The notes under the pieces were generated by a model. It worked only from the letters and a program-made list of their open reading frames with translations. It did no database searches and was not told the origin of the DNA. Both the position numbers and the translations under genes were made by a program. Below, piece after piece: positions 56,146 through 64,000 of a stretch of 64,000 nt of DNA. This stretch comes from CAWKPF01 sp963851415 (GTDB lineage: Bacteria; Acidobacteriota; Thermoanaerobaculia; Multivoradales; Multivoraceae): NCBI GenBank assembly GCA_963851415.1, contig CAWKPF010000002.1, positions 2,418,001-2,482,000 of the forward strand, written 5' to 3'. Numbering within the stretch: position 1 is the stretch's first letter; each line of letters starts with the position of its first letter.

Positions 56146-58251
56146 ATGAGTCCGATCAGTTTCATTCGGTTGGGGACCCTGTGCCTGGCGTTGGTCGGCT
56201 CGCCGATCCTCGCCGAAGAGCCGACCCTGGCCGGCCACTGGAACGGCACCGTGGAGCTCCCCGGGCAGGAGCTGGAGTTCGAGGTCGACCTGACGGAGTC
56301 GGCGAGCGGCTGGACCGGCTTCATCTCGATCCCGGCTCAGGGGGCCAAGAACCTGCCGCTCGACGCGATCGAAGTCGGTGGCAGGCAGGTGAGCTTCGTG
56401 ATCGGGGGTATCCCGGGTGAGCCTACGTTCTCCGGGGAGCTCGGCGACGGTGAGCTGAGCGGCGATTTCACCCAGGCAGGGCAAACCTTCCCCTTCCGAA
56501 TGAAGGCGGGGGACGATTTCGCGAAGAGGGCTCGCGCGGCGCTCGAAGGGATCGACGAGGTGATCGGGGGGGTTCCGGCGCAGTTCGACATTCCGGGGAT
56601 GGCCGTCGCCGTCGTGGCCGACGGGGAGGTCGTCCTCGCGCGCGGCTACGGGCTGCGCGACGTCGAGGAGAAGCTTCCCGTCGACGAAGACACCCTGTTC
56701 GCGATCGGCTCGACCTCCAAGGCGTTCACGGCGTTCGTGTTGGGGACCCTGGTCGACGAAGGCAAGCTCGATTGGGACACTCCGCTGATCGAGTATCTGC
56801 CGGACTTTCGTCTCTACGACGATCACGCGACGAAGCGCTTGAAAGTGAGGGATCTGCTGATCCATACCTCCGGCCTGCCCCGTCACGATCTGGTTTGGTA
56901 CAACAACCTCGAGGCGACGCGCGAGAGCCTCTTCAGGAGCCTCGCGTATCTCGAGCCGACTCGTGATCTGGGCGAAGAGTTTCAGTACCAGAACCTGATG
57001 TTCATGACCGCCGGCTATCTGGCGGAACGCATCACCGGCCAGGGTTGGGAAGAGCTGGTCGAAGAGCGGATCTTTGCTCCCCTCGGGATGAAGCGCTCGA
57101 ACTTCTCGGTCGAAGAGTCGAGGAACGATCCGGATCACGCCGAGCCCTACCTGGTCGAGGATCAGGAGGCTCGCCACATTCCCTTCCGCAACATCGACGT
57201 CATCGGCCCGGCTGGCTCGATCAACTCGAGTGTGGCGGAGATGACTCAGTGGCTGCGCATGCAGCTCGCGGGCGGCGAGATCGACGGCAAGCGGTTGATC
57301 GAGGAAGGCACCTTGCGCGAGATGCACACTCCCCAGAACGCGATCGCGAGCTATCCATCGGATCAGAACGTTTTGCCGCTCGGCTACGGCTTTGGCTGGA
57401 GCATCGACTCGTACCAGGGACGGTACATGGTGTCGCACGGGGGTGGTATCGACGGATTCATCTCGTGGGTGGCGATGCTTCCGCTCGAGAGGCTCGGCGT
57501 GGTGGTCTACACCAACGGCTCCGGGGCGAACCCGGTGCCGACCGTGGTGGCCCGGACCGTGATCGACCGCGTGCTGGGCCTCGAAGGGGTGGATTGGGTC
57601 GAGCGCGCACGCGAGCAGTTCGAGGAGGCCCAGAAGTCCCAGACCGAAGCCGAGGCGAACAAGGAGGCCCGGCGCAAGCAGGGCACTTCGCCTAGTCACC
57701 CGATCGCCGACTACGCCGGTGAATACGAGCATCCGGGGTACGGTATCGTCACGGTGGAGCTGCTCGCGGGAGACGCGCTGCGCGCCGACTACCACGGCAT
57801 GCCGGCCGATCTCGAACATTGGCACTTCGACACTTTCAACGGGCAGACCGTCGGCGAGGGTGACCCTTCACTGGAAGACACGAAGTTCCACTTCCGGACG
57901 GACGTCGACGGCGAGATCACCGAGCTCCTGTTGCCGTTCGAGCCCAACGTCGACCCGATCCTCTTCACACGCATGGCCGATCGGCGGCTCAGCGATCCCG
58001 CCTATCTCGAGCGCTTCACGGGAAGTTACGAGATGTCGGACCAGACCGCGAGAGTCTCTCTCGCAGGAGATGAGCTCAGCGTGCACGTGGAGGGACAGGC
58101 CACCTTCCGGCTGCTTCCCAAGCAAGGCACGGAGTTCGCTTTGCAGGGGATGAAGGGCTTCATCCTCGAGTTCGTTCTCGAGGGCGAGAAGGTGACCGGA
58201 GCGCGCTTCCACCAACCCAACGGTACGTTCGACGCGAGGCGAGTCGAGTAG
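56146..58251 (+). CDS. Class C beta-lactamase-family serine hydrolase, exported
   Basis: About 701 residues from ATG 56146, which has AGAGG nine bases upstream; ATG 56137 is in frame but overlaps that site. Signal peptide to SPILA. Residues 28-120 form a beta-rich N-terminal domain. The beta-lactamase-fold domain (about 130-480) has IGSTSKAF (Ser-x-x-Lys), EFQYQNLMF (Tyr-x-Asn) and VSHGGGIDGF in place of the KTG motif. A C-terminal beta-barrel-like region follows (YAGEYEHPGYGIVTVELLAG, FTGSYEMSDQTARVSLAGDE). Known family: DD-peptidase or esterase-like enzymes (PBP4*/EstB type). It forms an operon with the S41 peptidase 44 bp downstream. Confidence 0.85.
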   Translation: MSPISFIRLGTLCLALVGSPILAEEPTLAGHWNGTVELPGQELEFEVDLTESASGWTGFISIPAQGAKNLPLDAIEVGGRQVSFVIGGIPGEPTFSGELGDGELSGDFTQAGQTFPFRMKAGDDFAKRARAALEGIDEVIGGVPAQFDIPGMAVAVVADGEVVLARGYGLRDVEEKLPVDEDTLFAIGSTSKAFTAFVLGTLVDEGKLDWDTPLIEYLPDFRLYDDHATKRLKVRDLLIHTSGLPRHDLVWYNNLEATRESLFRSLAYLEPTRDLGEEFQYQNLMFMTAGYLAERITGQGWEELVEERIFAPLGMKRSNFSVEESRNDPDHAEPYLVEDQEARHIPFRNIDVIGPAGSINSSVAEMTQWLRMQLAGGEIDGKRLIEEGTLREMHTPQNAIASYPSDQNVLPLGYGFGWSIDSYQGRYMVSHGGGIDGFISWVAMLPLERLGVVVYTNGSGANPVPTVVARTVIDRVLGLEGVDWVERAREQFEEAQKSQTEAEANKEARRKQGTSPSHPIADYAGEYEHPGYGIVTVELLAGDALRADYHGMPADLEHWHFDTFNGQTVGEGDPSLEDTKFHFRTDVDGEITELLLPFEPNVDPILFTRMADRRLSDPAYLERFTGSYEMSDQTARVSLAGDELSVHVEGQATFRLLPKQGTEFALQGMKGFILEFVLEGEKVTGARFHQPNGTFDARRVE

Positions 58252-58295
58252 TGGCTCTACGGTCTGATCCGCTTCTCGTCGCGAAAGGAAGACCG

Positions 58296-59669
58296 ATGAA
58301 CTGGAGAAGAGCTGTCTTCGTTCTGTCCTTTGCCCTGGTGTCCTGTTCGGCTCCGTCGGAAAAGACGCTGGAGGCGGCAGGCCCGGGCCTGGAGGGGGTC
58401 TGGCGAACGGAAGGCTACGGCAACCTGCTCGAGGTAACGGGGGAAGCGGCGCGCCTGTGGGAGTACACCGACCTGCATTGTGTCGTCTCTGACGAACTGG
58501 GTATCGTCGAGTCCGATCACACGGACGCAGAGGCGGCGTTGGCCATGGGGGCGAACCTGATCGATGTCCTCCCGGGGAGCTCTGCCGACGAGAGGTGGCT
58601 GCGACCGGAAGGTACGGCGTCGCAACGTCGCCTCATGCGTGCCTCAGGCTTGCTGGAACACTGCGGCGCAGAAGTGCCCGAGGGCCCCCAGTCGGTTCTC
58701 GACGTCTTCTGGCAGACGTTCGCCGAGCACTACCCCTTCTTCGAGATGAAGGGCATCGACTGGGAGGCGGCTGGGGCGGCGGCGCGGGCGAGCCTGATCG
58801 ACGAGACGACGCCCGAGGAGCTCTTCGAAGTGTTGAAGGGGATGATCGAGCCACTCGAAGACAGCCACACCTACCTCTTTTCCCCTGAGCTCGATCGGGG
58901 TTTCGGGGGAAGGCGGCCCGACCCTCATCCGCTGGACGACGAGACTCGAGCTCGTGCCTTCGAGATCGTCGACGAGACGTATCTGACCGAGCCTCCGCAG
59001 AGGCGCTGCAACGATCAGATCGTGGTGGGAGCACTCGATGGCGATCTGCGCTATCTGCGACTGAGATCGTTCTCGAACTACGGCGACAGCTATCGCGCGG
59101 GACTGGCCTGCCTCGAGGAGTCGCTCGACGTCCTTCTGGCTCCGCCGTCACCAGCAGGGCTGATCATCGATGTCCGCATCAATGGAGGCGGAGCCGATCC
59201 GTACGGATTAGCGATCGCGAGTCGCCTCGCCACGGCCGAGTATCTCGCGTACACGAAAGAGGCGAGGATCGATGTCGAGGATCCGAGTCGCTGGAGCGAA
59301 GGCCAGCCGAGCACCGTGCGCCCGACCGAGTTGGCGGGCTTCACCGGCCCGGTCGTTCTGCTCACCGGACGTGACAGCGTGAGCGCTGCCGAGACCTTCA
59401 CCATGGCGTTGATGGGGCGTAGGCCCAGAGTGACGCGAATTGGCGAGAACACGCAGGGCGTCTTCTCCGACGTCATGTCGCGGAAGCTGCCCAACGGATG
59501 GAGCTTCGGTCTGCCCAATGAACGCTTCCTGACCGAGGACGGCCTCTCCTTCGACGGCCCCGGGATCGCGCCGCACATCGAAGCTCCGGTTTTCACCCCC
59601 GCCGAGCTGAGCGGCGGCTTCGACACGGCCCTGGAGCGCGCGATCGAGGAGCTCACTCTGACGAGGTGA
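58296..59669 (+). CDS. S41-family (C-terminal-processing-like) peptidase, lipoprotein
   Basis: 457 residues from ATG 58296 (AAAGGAAG upstream). N-terminal AVFVLSFALVSC is a lipoprotein signal. An upstream helical region (SVLDVFWQTFAEHYPFFEMK, GIDWEAAGAAARASL) and the catalytic core (GDLRYLRLRSFSNYGD, LIIDVRINGGG, VVLLTGRDSVSAAETFTMAL) match S41 peptidases such as tail-specific proteases. The catalytic Ser is in D-S-V-S-A-A-E, near 361-366. A PDZ domain is not evident, so the protein resembles the tricorn/IRBP-like branch. Substrates unknown. Confidence 0.85.
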   Translation: MNWRRAVFVLSFALVSCSAPSEKTLEAAGPGLEGVWRTEGYGNLLEVTGEAARLWEYTDLHCVVSDELGIVESDHTDAEAALAMGANLIDVLPGSSADERWLRPEGTASQRRLMRASGLLEHCGAEVPEGPQSVLDVFWQTFAEHYPFFEMKGIDWEAAGAAARASLIDETTPEELFEVLKGMIEPLEDSHTYLFSPELDRGFGGRRPDPHPLDDETRARAFEIVDETYLTEPPQRRCNDQIVVGALDGDLRYLRLRSFSNYGDSYRAGLACLEESLDVLLAPPSPAGLIIDVRINGGGADPYGLAIASRLATAEYLAYTKEARIDVEDPSRWSEGQPSTVRPTELAGFTGPVVLLTGRDSVSAAETFTMALMGRRPRVTRIGENTQGVFSDVMSRKLPNGWSFGLPNERFLTEDGLSFDGPGIAPHIEAPVFTPAELSGGFDTALERAIEELTLTR

Positions 59670-59683
59670 CGGCGCCGCCGAGT

Positions 59684-59773
59684 GGGACTGGACGGGGACT
59701 GGACGGAGCAGGGCTACTCGGCACGTCGGGGACTGGACGGGGACTGGACGGTGCAGGGCTACTCGGCACGTCG
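59684..59773. repeat. 45-bp unit in two tandem copies
   Basis: Each unit contains GGGACTGGACGGGGACTGGA followed by CGG[A/T]GCAGGGCTACTCGGCACGTCG; the two copies differ at one base. The second half recurs, with one change, next to the transposase at 63.5 kb. It lies just after the S41 peptidase stop and is non-coding. Confidence 0.85.
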
Positions 59774-59799
59774 GGACACGTCGCGTCGCGGCACGTCGT

Positions 59800-59845
59800 G
59801 CGCGTGCTGGGCACCTGCCCGACGAGCGGCGGCGGTCGACCTGAC
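59800..59845 (+). pseudogene. Scrap of the 3' end of an ADOP permease gene
   Basis: GCGTGCTGGGCACCTGCCCG and the following GACGAGCGGCGGCGGTCGAC match the end of the permease gene at 55,757-55,795 with one mismatch (CWVPARRAAAVD there, CWAPARRAAAVD here). After this the sequences diverge. It is a short copy left by recombination in the repeat-rich spacer 59,670-60,000, which holds no gene. Confidence 0.6.
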
Positions 59846-60002
59846 TCTCGGAGGCAGGTTCTCGGGCCAAGTGAACGTCGGGGGCTAGCGACGAAGTCGA
59901 CAGGCCGCTAGAGCGCTCGGATGGGACGAGGATCGGGAGGAAGTGGTGGTGCACCCGCAGCCGTGTGAACCGGGGGCGGCGGGAGTCGGCGACAGTCGCC
60001 GT

Positions 60003-60860
60003 CTATCTCTGCGATGAGGGCTGTCCCGTTTTCCCACTCCAACCCGTCGCTCGCTCGAGCGCCGCGCGGGCGCGTCGCGTGGGCGCTGCCGCGGAGCCGA
60101 GCTGCTCCGTGAGTCGAGCGAGCGCCGCGGTCAGCTCGGAGGCGCCCTCGGTCCGTTGGCCCAGATCGAGGAGAGCGATGGCGTGTCCCGAGCGCGCAAT
60201 CTGAATCGACGGGTGGCTCGGAGGGAGCGCTTCCTCGTAGAGCCGGAGCGCCTCGGCGAAGCTCTGGGCTGCGTCCGCCGGACGTTTCCGGGCCAACCAC
60301 AGCCAGCCCGAGTCCACCCACCCGCGCGCGATCTGAGGATGCGAGGCGGGAAGCGACGTTTCTCGGATCGACGCCGCCTGCGCCAGTGACTCTTGCGCAG
60401 CGTCGAGGTCGCCGCGCTCGAGCTGCCGCCGGCCGATCTCGCCGAGCGCGACCGCGACCTCGGGGCTCTCCGGCCCGAGTGCCTCGCGACGAATCTCCAG
60501 TGACTCGCGAAACATCGTCTCGGCCTCATCGAAACGCCCCAAGGCCTGGAGGGCGCCCGCCACACCCGCGAGGCTCCCTGCCGTGTAGTGATGCCGTTCA
60601 CCGAGCAGCTGTCGATCCAGCCTCAAGACCTCACGCAGGAGTGGCTCGGCTTCTTCCACCCGCCCGAGCTCCAGTAGAAGACGCCCGAGATTGTCGAGAC
60701 TGTCGTAGATGTCGGGGTGATCCGAGTCGAAGATCCGGCGTCGCATCTCCAATGCCTGGCGTTGGAGAGACTCTGCCTCGGCGTACTCCCCCAGGGCCTG
60801 AAGGGCGCTGGCAAGCGCGTCCATCGAGTCCGCCACGTGCTCTACCACAGCTTTTTCGAG
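60003..60860 (-). pseudogene. TPR (kinesin-light-chain-like) C-terminal part of a Ser/Thr kinase, 5' end lost
   Basis: The minus strand reads ALQALGEYAEAESLQRQALE then MRRRIFDSDHPD, ALQALGRFDEAETMFRESLE then IRREALGPESPE, and QSFAEALRLYEEALPPSHPS, about six 42-residue TPR units of the kinesin-light-chain type. Bacterial kinases often carry these at the C-terminus. The coding sense stops abruptly at about 60,860 with no start or kinase domain, where sequence of another sensor domain on the opposite strand begins. An in-frame start near 60,950 runs over this unrelated part, so expression as a soluble TPR protein is possible but unlikely. Confidence 0.6.
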
Positions 60861-60861
60861 C

Positions 60862-61378
60862 GCGGCTTCTGGTCGCTCGATCGAGACAGCGGAGAGACGA
60901 CTCGAATCGAGAGCCAGGCACCTGTCGACTCCGCGCGGCCTTTCATCCATCCGGCGAATGGATCGCCTACGCCGGCCAGTCGATCGACGGCGGTGGAATC
61001 TGGATTCTGCCCACTCGACAATCAGGGCAGGCTCTTCGCCTCACAGAGAATCCAGAGGGTCGAAATGGCGAGGTTCGGTTCTCGCCCCTCGGGGACGAGA
61101 TCTACTACTGAAGTGAAACTCACGTCATGAGCATCCCGGTGGAGATCAACAGCGAGAGTCTCGACACCGGTCGTCCCGTTGCGCTGTTCGAGGACCGCTT
61201 CGCGCGCTCTCCCTTCCGAGGGATGACGAACTGGGCGGTGCATCCCGATGGTCGCATTCTGTTCTTCGAGGCGGTCGAGTCGGACGGGGCGCGCGAAGGT
61301 GGGAAGGTCGTGTACGTACAGAACTGGGCGGCCACGGTCGAGTCGGTCTTCGCCGGGCTCGAGGCCGATTCGAAGTAG
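60862..61378 (+). pseudogene. WD40/TolB-like C-terminal part of a kinase (frameshifted scrap)
   Basis: Three frames in order give FFERGFWSLDRDSGETTRIE, then AAFHPSGEWIAYAGQSIDGG and NGEVRFSPLGDEIYY, then MSIPVEINSESLDTGRPVAL, TNWAVHPDGRILFFEAVESD and VVYVQNWAATVESVFAG with a stop at 61378. This is the last part of a TolB-like beta-propeller as found on kinases; the ending VQNWAATVESVF matches that of the scrap at 62.8 kb. Slips lie near 60,935, 61,110 and 61,127. Confidence 0.65.
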
Positions 61379-61511
61379 GGGTAGCGGGGTCCCGTGCCCA
61401 GGTAGCACGGTCACCAGGTAGCGTTCCCCCCGCCAAGCGCCGCAAGCGGCGCGGGTCCTCTAGTGCGGCTCAGGCCTGCCGACGTCGTCCCCAGCCCCCC
61501 GGCGCTTCTCG

Positions 61512-62678
61512 CTATCGAGCAGCCAGGACACGCGCGAGAAGCCTCTCGCTGTGACCCTCGAACTTGTTGTACTCGCCCGCCATCACCGTGACCACCAGAC
61601 GCTCCTCGGGGAGGACGTAGAGGCGCTGGTTGCCGTTGCCAACCCCGGCAGCGACACGCTCTCCGGTTGTCAGTGCGCCCACCCACCACTGATAGCCGTA
61701 CCCCCAGACGCCGTCGTCACTCCAGTCCCCGATCTCCGGAACGAATCGGGTCATCGAGAGATCGACCCACTCCGCGGGAACGACCTGGCGTCCTGCGAAG
61801 CGGCCGCCGTGAAGGAAGACCGAGCCGATCTTGGCTAGATCTCGTGCCCGCAAGCGAAGGCCCGACATCGCCGCCGGGTTGTCGGGAGTCCAGCTGCCCG
61901 GGCCCAGCCACTCGAAGTCGGTGATGCCGAGGGGCTCGAACAGATGGACGCGGGCGTAGTCGTCGAGCCTCTCTCCGGTCAGCTCGGTGACGACGGAGGC
62001 CAACACCTGTGACAGGCCCCCGCTGTAGTACCAGGTGGTCCCCGGCTCCGACTCCATCGGCCGCGAAAGCACGTACTGCGCAGGGTCGACCGCATCGTAG
62101 GTGCGAATCTCGTCGTTGGACGGATCGGTATAGGGCACGGTCATCTCGTTCCACTCGAGCCCGGCGGTCATGGTCAGTGCGTCGTGCAGTGTGATCGCCC
62201 GGTGCGCCTCGTCCAGCTCGAGATGGGGCAGATAGTCGCCCAGCGGTCGCTCGACCGCAGCCGCGAAGTCGGATCCGAGCGCCATACCGACGAGCGCCGA
62301 GGTCACACTCTTCGAGATCGAGCGCAGATCGTGGAGACTGTCTGGGCCGAGCTCGCGCTCACCGAGAGGCTCTCCCCAGCGCTCGTCGGTGCCCGAGAAG
62401 TAGCGCTCGAAGACCAGGACGCCATCGTGCTCGATCAGCAGCGCGTGCGTGTTCGGGAACTCGCCCGCTGCGATGTCGGCGACCAACTGGTCGAGCTCGG
62501 TCTCGTCGAATCCGACCGCCCCAGCAGCCCCGAAATCCCAGTCGGTCGACGAGGGGGACGCCTCGGGTGCCTCGGCCTCGGCTTCGACGGCAACGGGGTG
62601 AGACTGGCAGGCGCCGACCGTCAGCGCTCCCGCGATCAGAACCAGCAAGCTCACGTAGGGCCAACGGGCTCGGTTCAT
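61512..62678 (-). CDS. Serine hydrolase (beta-lactamase class C family) lipoprotein
   Basis: 388 residues. SLLVLIAGALTVGAC is a lipoprotein signal with Cys24 in the lipobox. The core has LRSISKSVTSALVG (Ser120-x-x-Lys123), TWYYSGGLSQVLA (Tyr with Ser in place of the usual Tyr-x-Asn), and VAAGVGNGNQRLYVLPE in the KTG region. These features point to the 6-aminohexanoate-hydrolase/esterase branch of the class C fold. The gene is intact although both flanks are kinase debris. Role unknown; a cell-envelope esterase or amidase is likely. Confidence 0.85.
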   Translation of the reverse strand: MNRARWPYVSLLVLIAGALTVGACQSHPVAVEAEAEAPEASPSSTDWDFGAAGAVGFDETELDQLVADIAAGEFPNTHALLIEHDGVLVFERYFSGTDERWGEPLGERELGPDSLHDLRSISKSVTSALVGMALGSDFAAAVERPLGDYLPHLELDEAHRAITLHDALTMTAGLEWNEMTVPYTDPSNDEIRTYDAVDPAQYVLSRPMESEPGTTWYYSGGLSQVLASVVTELTGERLDDYARVHLFEPLGITDFEWLGPGSWTPDNPAAMSGLRLRARDLAKIGSVFLHGGRFAGRQVVPAEWVDLSMTRFVPEIGDWSDDGVWGYGYQWWVGALTTGERVAAGVGNGNQRLYVLPEERLVVTVMAGEYNKFEGHSERLLARVLAAR

Positions 62679-62758
62679 TGGTCGATCACTCCTCTCAGGG
62701 CTGGCAGGGAAGGGGCGACCAGTCTACTCGCCCCTCGAGCGGCCTGCGTACCGAGACG

Positions 62759-63450
62759 CTACTCAGACTCTGGCGCGAACGCCGCGGCCACCATCGCTCG
62801 CCAGTTCTGGATGAAGATCAGGTCGCCGGGACCGGACTCCACTTCGAGCATCGCCAGGAAGCGGCCGTCGGAGGTGACGTTGTAGGTAGTCCAGCCCGGC
62901 GCGGGGGCTCGGGCGAAACGGTCCTCGAACAGGGGTACGGCCTGACCCCTCTCGAATCGAGCCCCGTCGATCTTCACGGGCAGAGCGACGAAATGCCGAC
63001 CGTCCCGGAAGTAGAGCTCGGTGCCATCCCGCGACCGGCGGACTTCGCTGTGGGTCGGGTGGTCGGTCTATCGCACCGGGGGCGGATCGACCGTAGGGTC
63101 GCGCCCAGATCCCCGGCTCGGCATACGTGGATCGGGATAGACGATCCACTCTCCCGACGGGTGGAACCGGGCGGAGGCGATGTAGCGACCCTCGATCAAC
63201 GTAGTCGATTCGCCAGACTCCATATCGTAGGAAAAAGGGCCCTGACCCTGCTCGGCGTAGAGCAGGCATCGGCCGTCCGGCGAGGGATCGAGCAGCGACA
63301 CAGACCGCTCGTTCTCGAACAGCAGCTCGGCTGAAGAGCTCAGGTCAGCCGGCTGGATGTAGAGGAGCATCTCCAGGCCTCCCGTGCGATTCGAGCCGTA
63401 GACCACCTCAGCTCCGTCAGGAGGGAGCCCGAAAGCGTATGGTTGACCGA
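62759..63450 (-). pseudogene. WD40/TolB-like C-terminal part of a kinase with internal stop
   Basis: The frame reads YAFGLPPDGAEVVYGSNRTG, LLDPSPDGRCLLYAEQ, ASARFHPSGEWIVYPDPR, a TAG at 63068-63070, then on in the same frame SRDGTELYFRDGRHFVALPV, AVPLFEDRFARAPAPG and FIQNWRAMVAAAFAPESE. It is a propeller domain like the one at 60.9-61.4 kb (LFEDRFAR and QNW are shared). The kinase half is missing. A single in-frame nonsense codon and 5' truncation mark it as decayed. Confidence 0.7.
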
Positions 63451-63465
63451 GCCGTGCGAGCGGAC

Positions 63466-63550
63466 GAGTGGACGGAGTGGACGGTGCGAGTGGACGGAGT
63501 GGACGGTGCAGGGCTATTCGGCACGTCGCGGCCCGTCGTGGCCCGTCGTG
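63466..63550. repeat. Short tandem repeats beside the transposase
   Basis: GAGTGGACGGAGTGGACGGTGC occurs twice in tandem (63466-63487 and 63488-63509). It is followed by AGGGCTATTCGGCACGTCG, shared with the array at 59.7 kb, and by GCCCGTCGTG twice (63531-63550). Non-coding. Confidence 0.8.
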
Positions 63551-63616
63551 GGGAAGGGGGGTCCTGCGATCTTCAGCTGACAGGTCGGCAGCGGGTCTTC
63601 CGTCTATCAGGAGTAG

Positions 63617-64000
63617 ATGGCTAGAAAACCCCGCTGTATTCAACCGGACCACCTCTATATGAGGTGACCCTCGCGACCTTTCAGTCGCGCTACTTCTTCA
63701 TACCGTCCAGACTCCTGAATCGACTCATCATCGGTGTGCTCGCCTACTCCCAGCACCGGTACGGACTTCGCCTCTGCTTCACCGTCTTCCTCAGCAACCA
63801 TGGACATCTGCTCATCCGCGCTGATTCCGCCCAGCAGGTCGCCGACTTCCTGTGTCTCTCCAAATCTCAGATCGCCAAGGAGGTGCAGCGACTCTGTGGC
63901 TGGACCGGAGGCGTCTTCGAAGCGAACTGCACGATCACTCCTGTCACAAACGAGCCCCAGGCCCAGATCGCTCGCCTGCGCTACCTGCTCTCGCAGGGCC
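63617..64000 (+). CDS. Y1-type (REP-associated/IS200-like) transposase, frameshifted, 3' end outside window
   Basis: ATG 63617 follows AGGAG by five bases and opens MARKPRCIQPDHLY. A two-base slip (TATATG instead of TATG near 63,653) then leads to EVTLATFQSRYFFIPSRLLN, CFTVFLSNHGHLLIRADSAQ (the HUH motif His-Gly-His) and VADFLCLSKSQIAKEVQRLC. This is the Y1_Tnp family, whose members use one catalytic Tyr (beyond the edge or farther along) to nick single-stranded DNA. Short repeats lie directly upstream. With the slip the gene as written is not expressed. Confidence 0.7.

Noticed and set aside
59684..63550. Short tandem repeats as a CRISPR array
   Set aside because: Units are directly adjacent with no unique spacers of constant length, and no cas genes are present.

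Overview
The window looks like a high-GC chromosome fragment from an acidobacterium, most likely near the class Thermoanaerobaculia. This is inference from gene content. The evidence is two ADOP-type macrolide-exporter-like permeases (one translationally coupled to a PadR regulator), several Ser/Thr kinases fused to WD40/TolB-like, FGE/hydrolase or TPR modules, a GWxTD plus VWA secreted protein, ASPIC/FG-GAP repeats, and many secreted proteins and lipoproteins. No rRNA, tRNA or CRISPR array was seen.

Layout. 0-1.3 kb: two small secreted-protein genes and a scrap of an ABC permease. 1.3-1.9 kb: a thioredoxin-like selenoprotein whose in-frame UGA replaces the first cysteine of a CPFC-type active site and is followed by a SECIS-like hairpin; read naively the gene splits in two. 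2.1-5.2 kb: a TPR lipoprotein, a convergent SGNH lipoprotein, and scraps of an oxygenase and of groEL. 5.4-11.0 kb: a compact operon with an MBOAT acyltransferase fused to an SGNH domain, a carrier protein, an amino-acid adenylating enzyme and a PltE-like acyl-CoA dehydrogenase. It resembles a Dlt (D-alanylation) system combined with prolyl-to-pyrrolyl carrier chemistry. 11.2-21.3 kb: a segmental duplication of SGNH-family genes around a very large FG-GAP/ASPIC/Ig-like/haloperoxidase fusion that is badly frameshifted over its catalytic part, with an IS481-like scrap and an (AG)18 microsatellite nearby. 21.7-24.3 kb: a second, unlinked MBOAT-SGNH gene.

24.4-35.3 kb: a WD40-type kinase, rearranged kinase scraps, a DUF4336 gene, and a tandem pair of kinase-FGE-alpha/beta-hydrolase proteins with a small membrane protein. 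35.4-41.2 kb: a GT39-like glycosyltransferase coupled to an ADOP permease, and a divergent HExxH protein. 41.4-44.0 kb: a five-gene operon (DUF937, coiled-coil protein, lipoprotein, BON-LysM protein, dodecin). 44.6-52.6 kb: a patatin autotransporter, a GWxTD/VWA protein and a BNR-repeat secreted protein. 52.7-59.7 kb: PadR with an AT-rich palindromic control region, an ADOP permease, a class-C serine hydrolase and an S41 peptidase. 59.7-63.5 kb: decayed kinase sensor fragments and short tandem repeats around an intact serine-hydrolase lipoprotein. 63.6 kb to the end: a Y1-type (REP-associated) transposase cut by the window edge.

Small indels are frequent (homopolymer slips and 2-, 5- and 20-bp tandem duplications). 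Some probably reflect assembly error, others real decay, so genes marked frameshifted should be read as one locus. The best candidates for undescribed biology are the selenoprotein and the Dlt-like/PltE-like operon.
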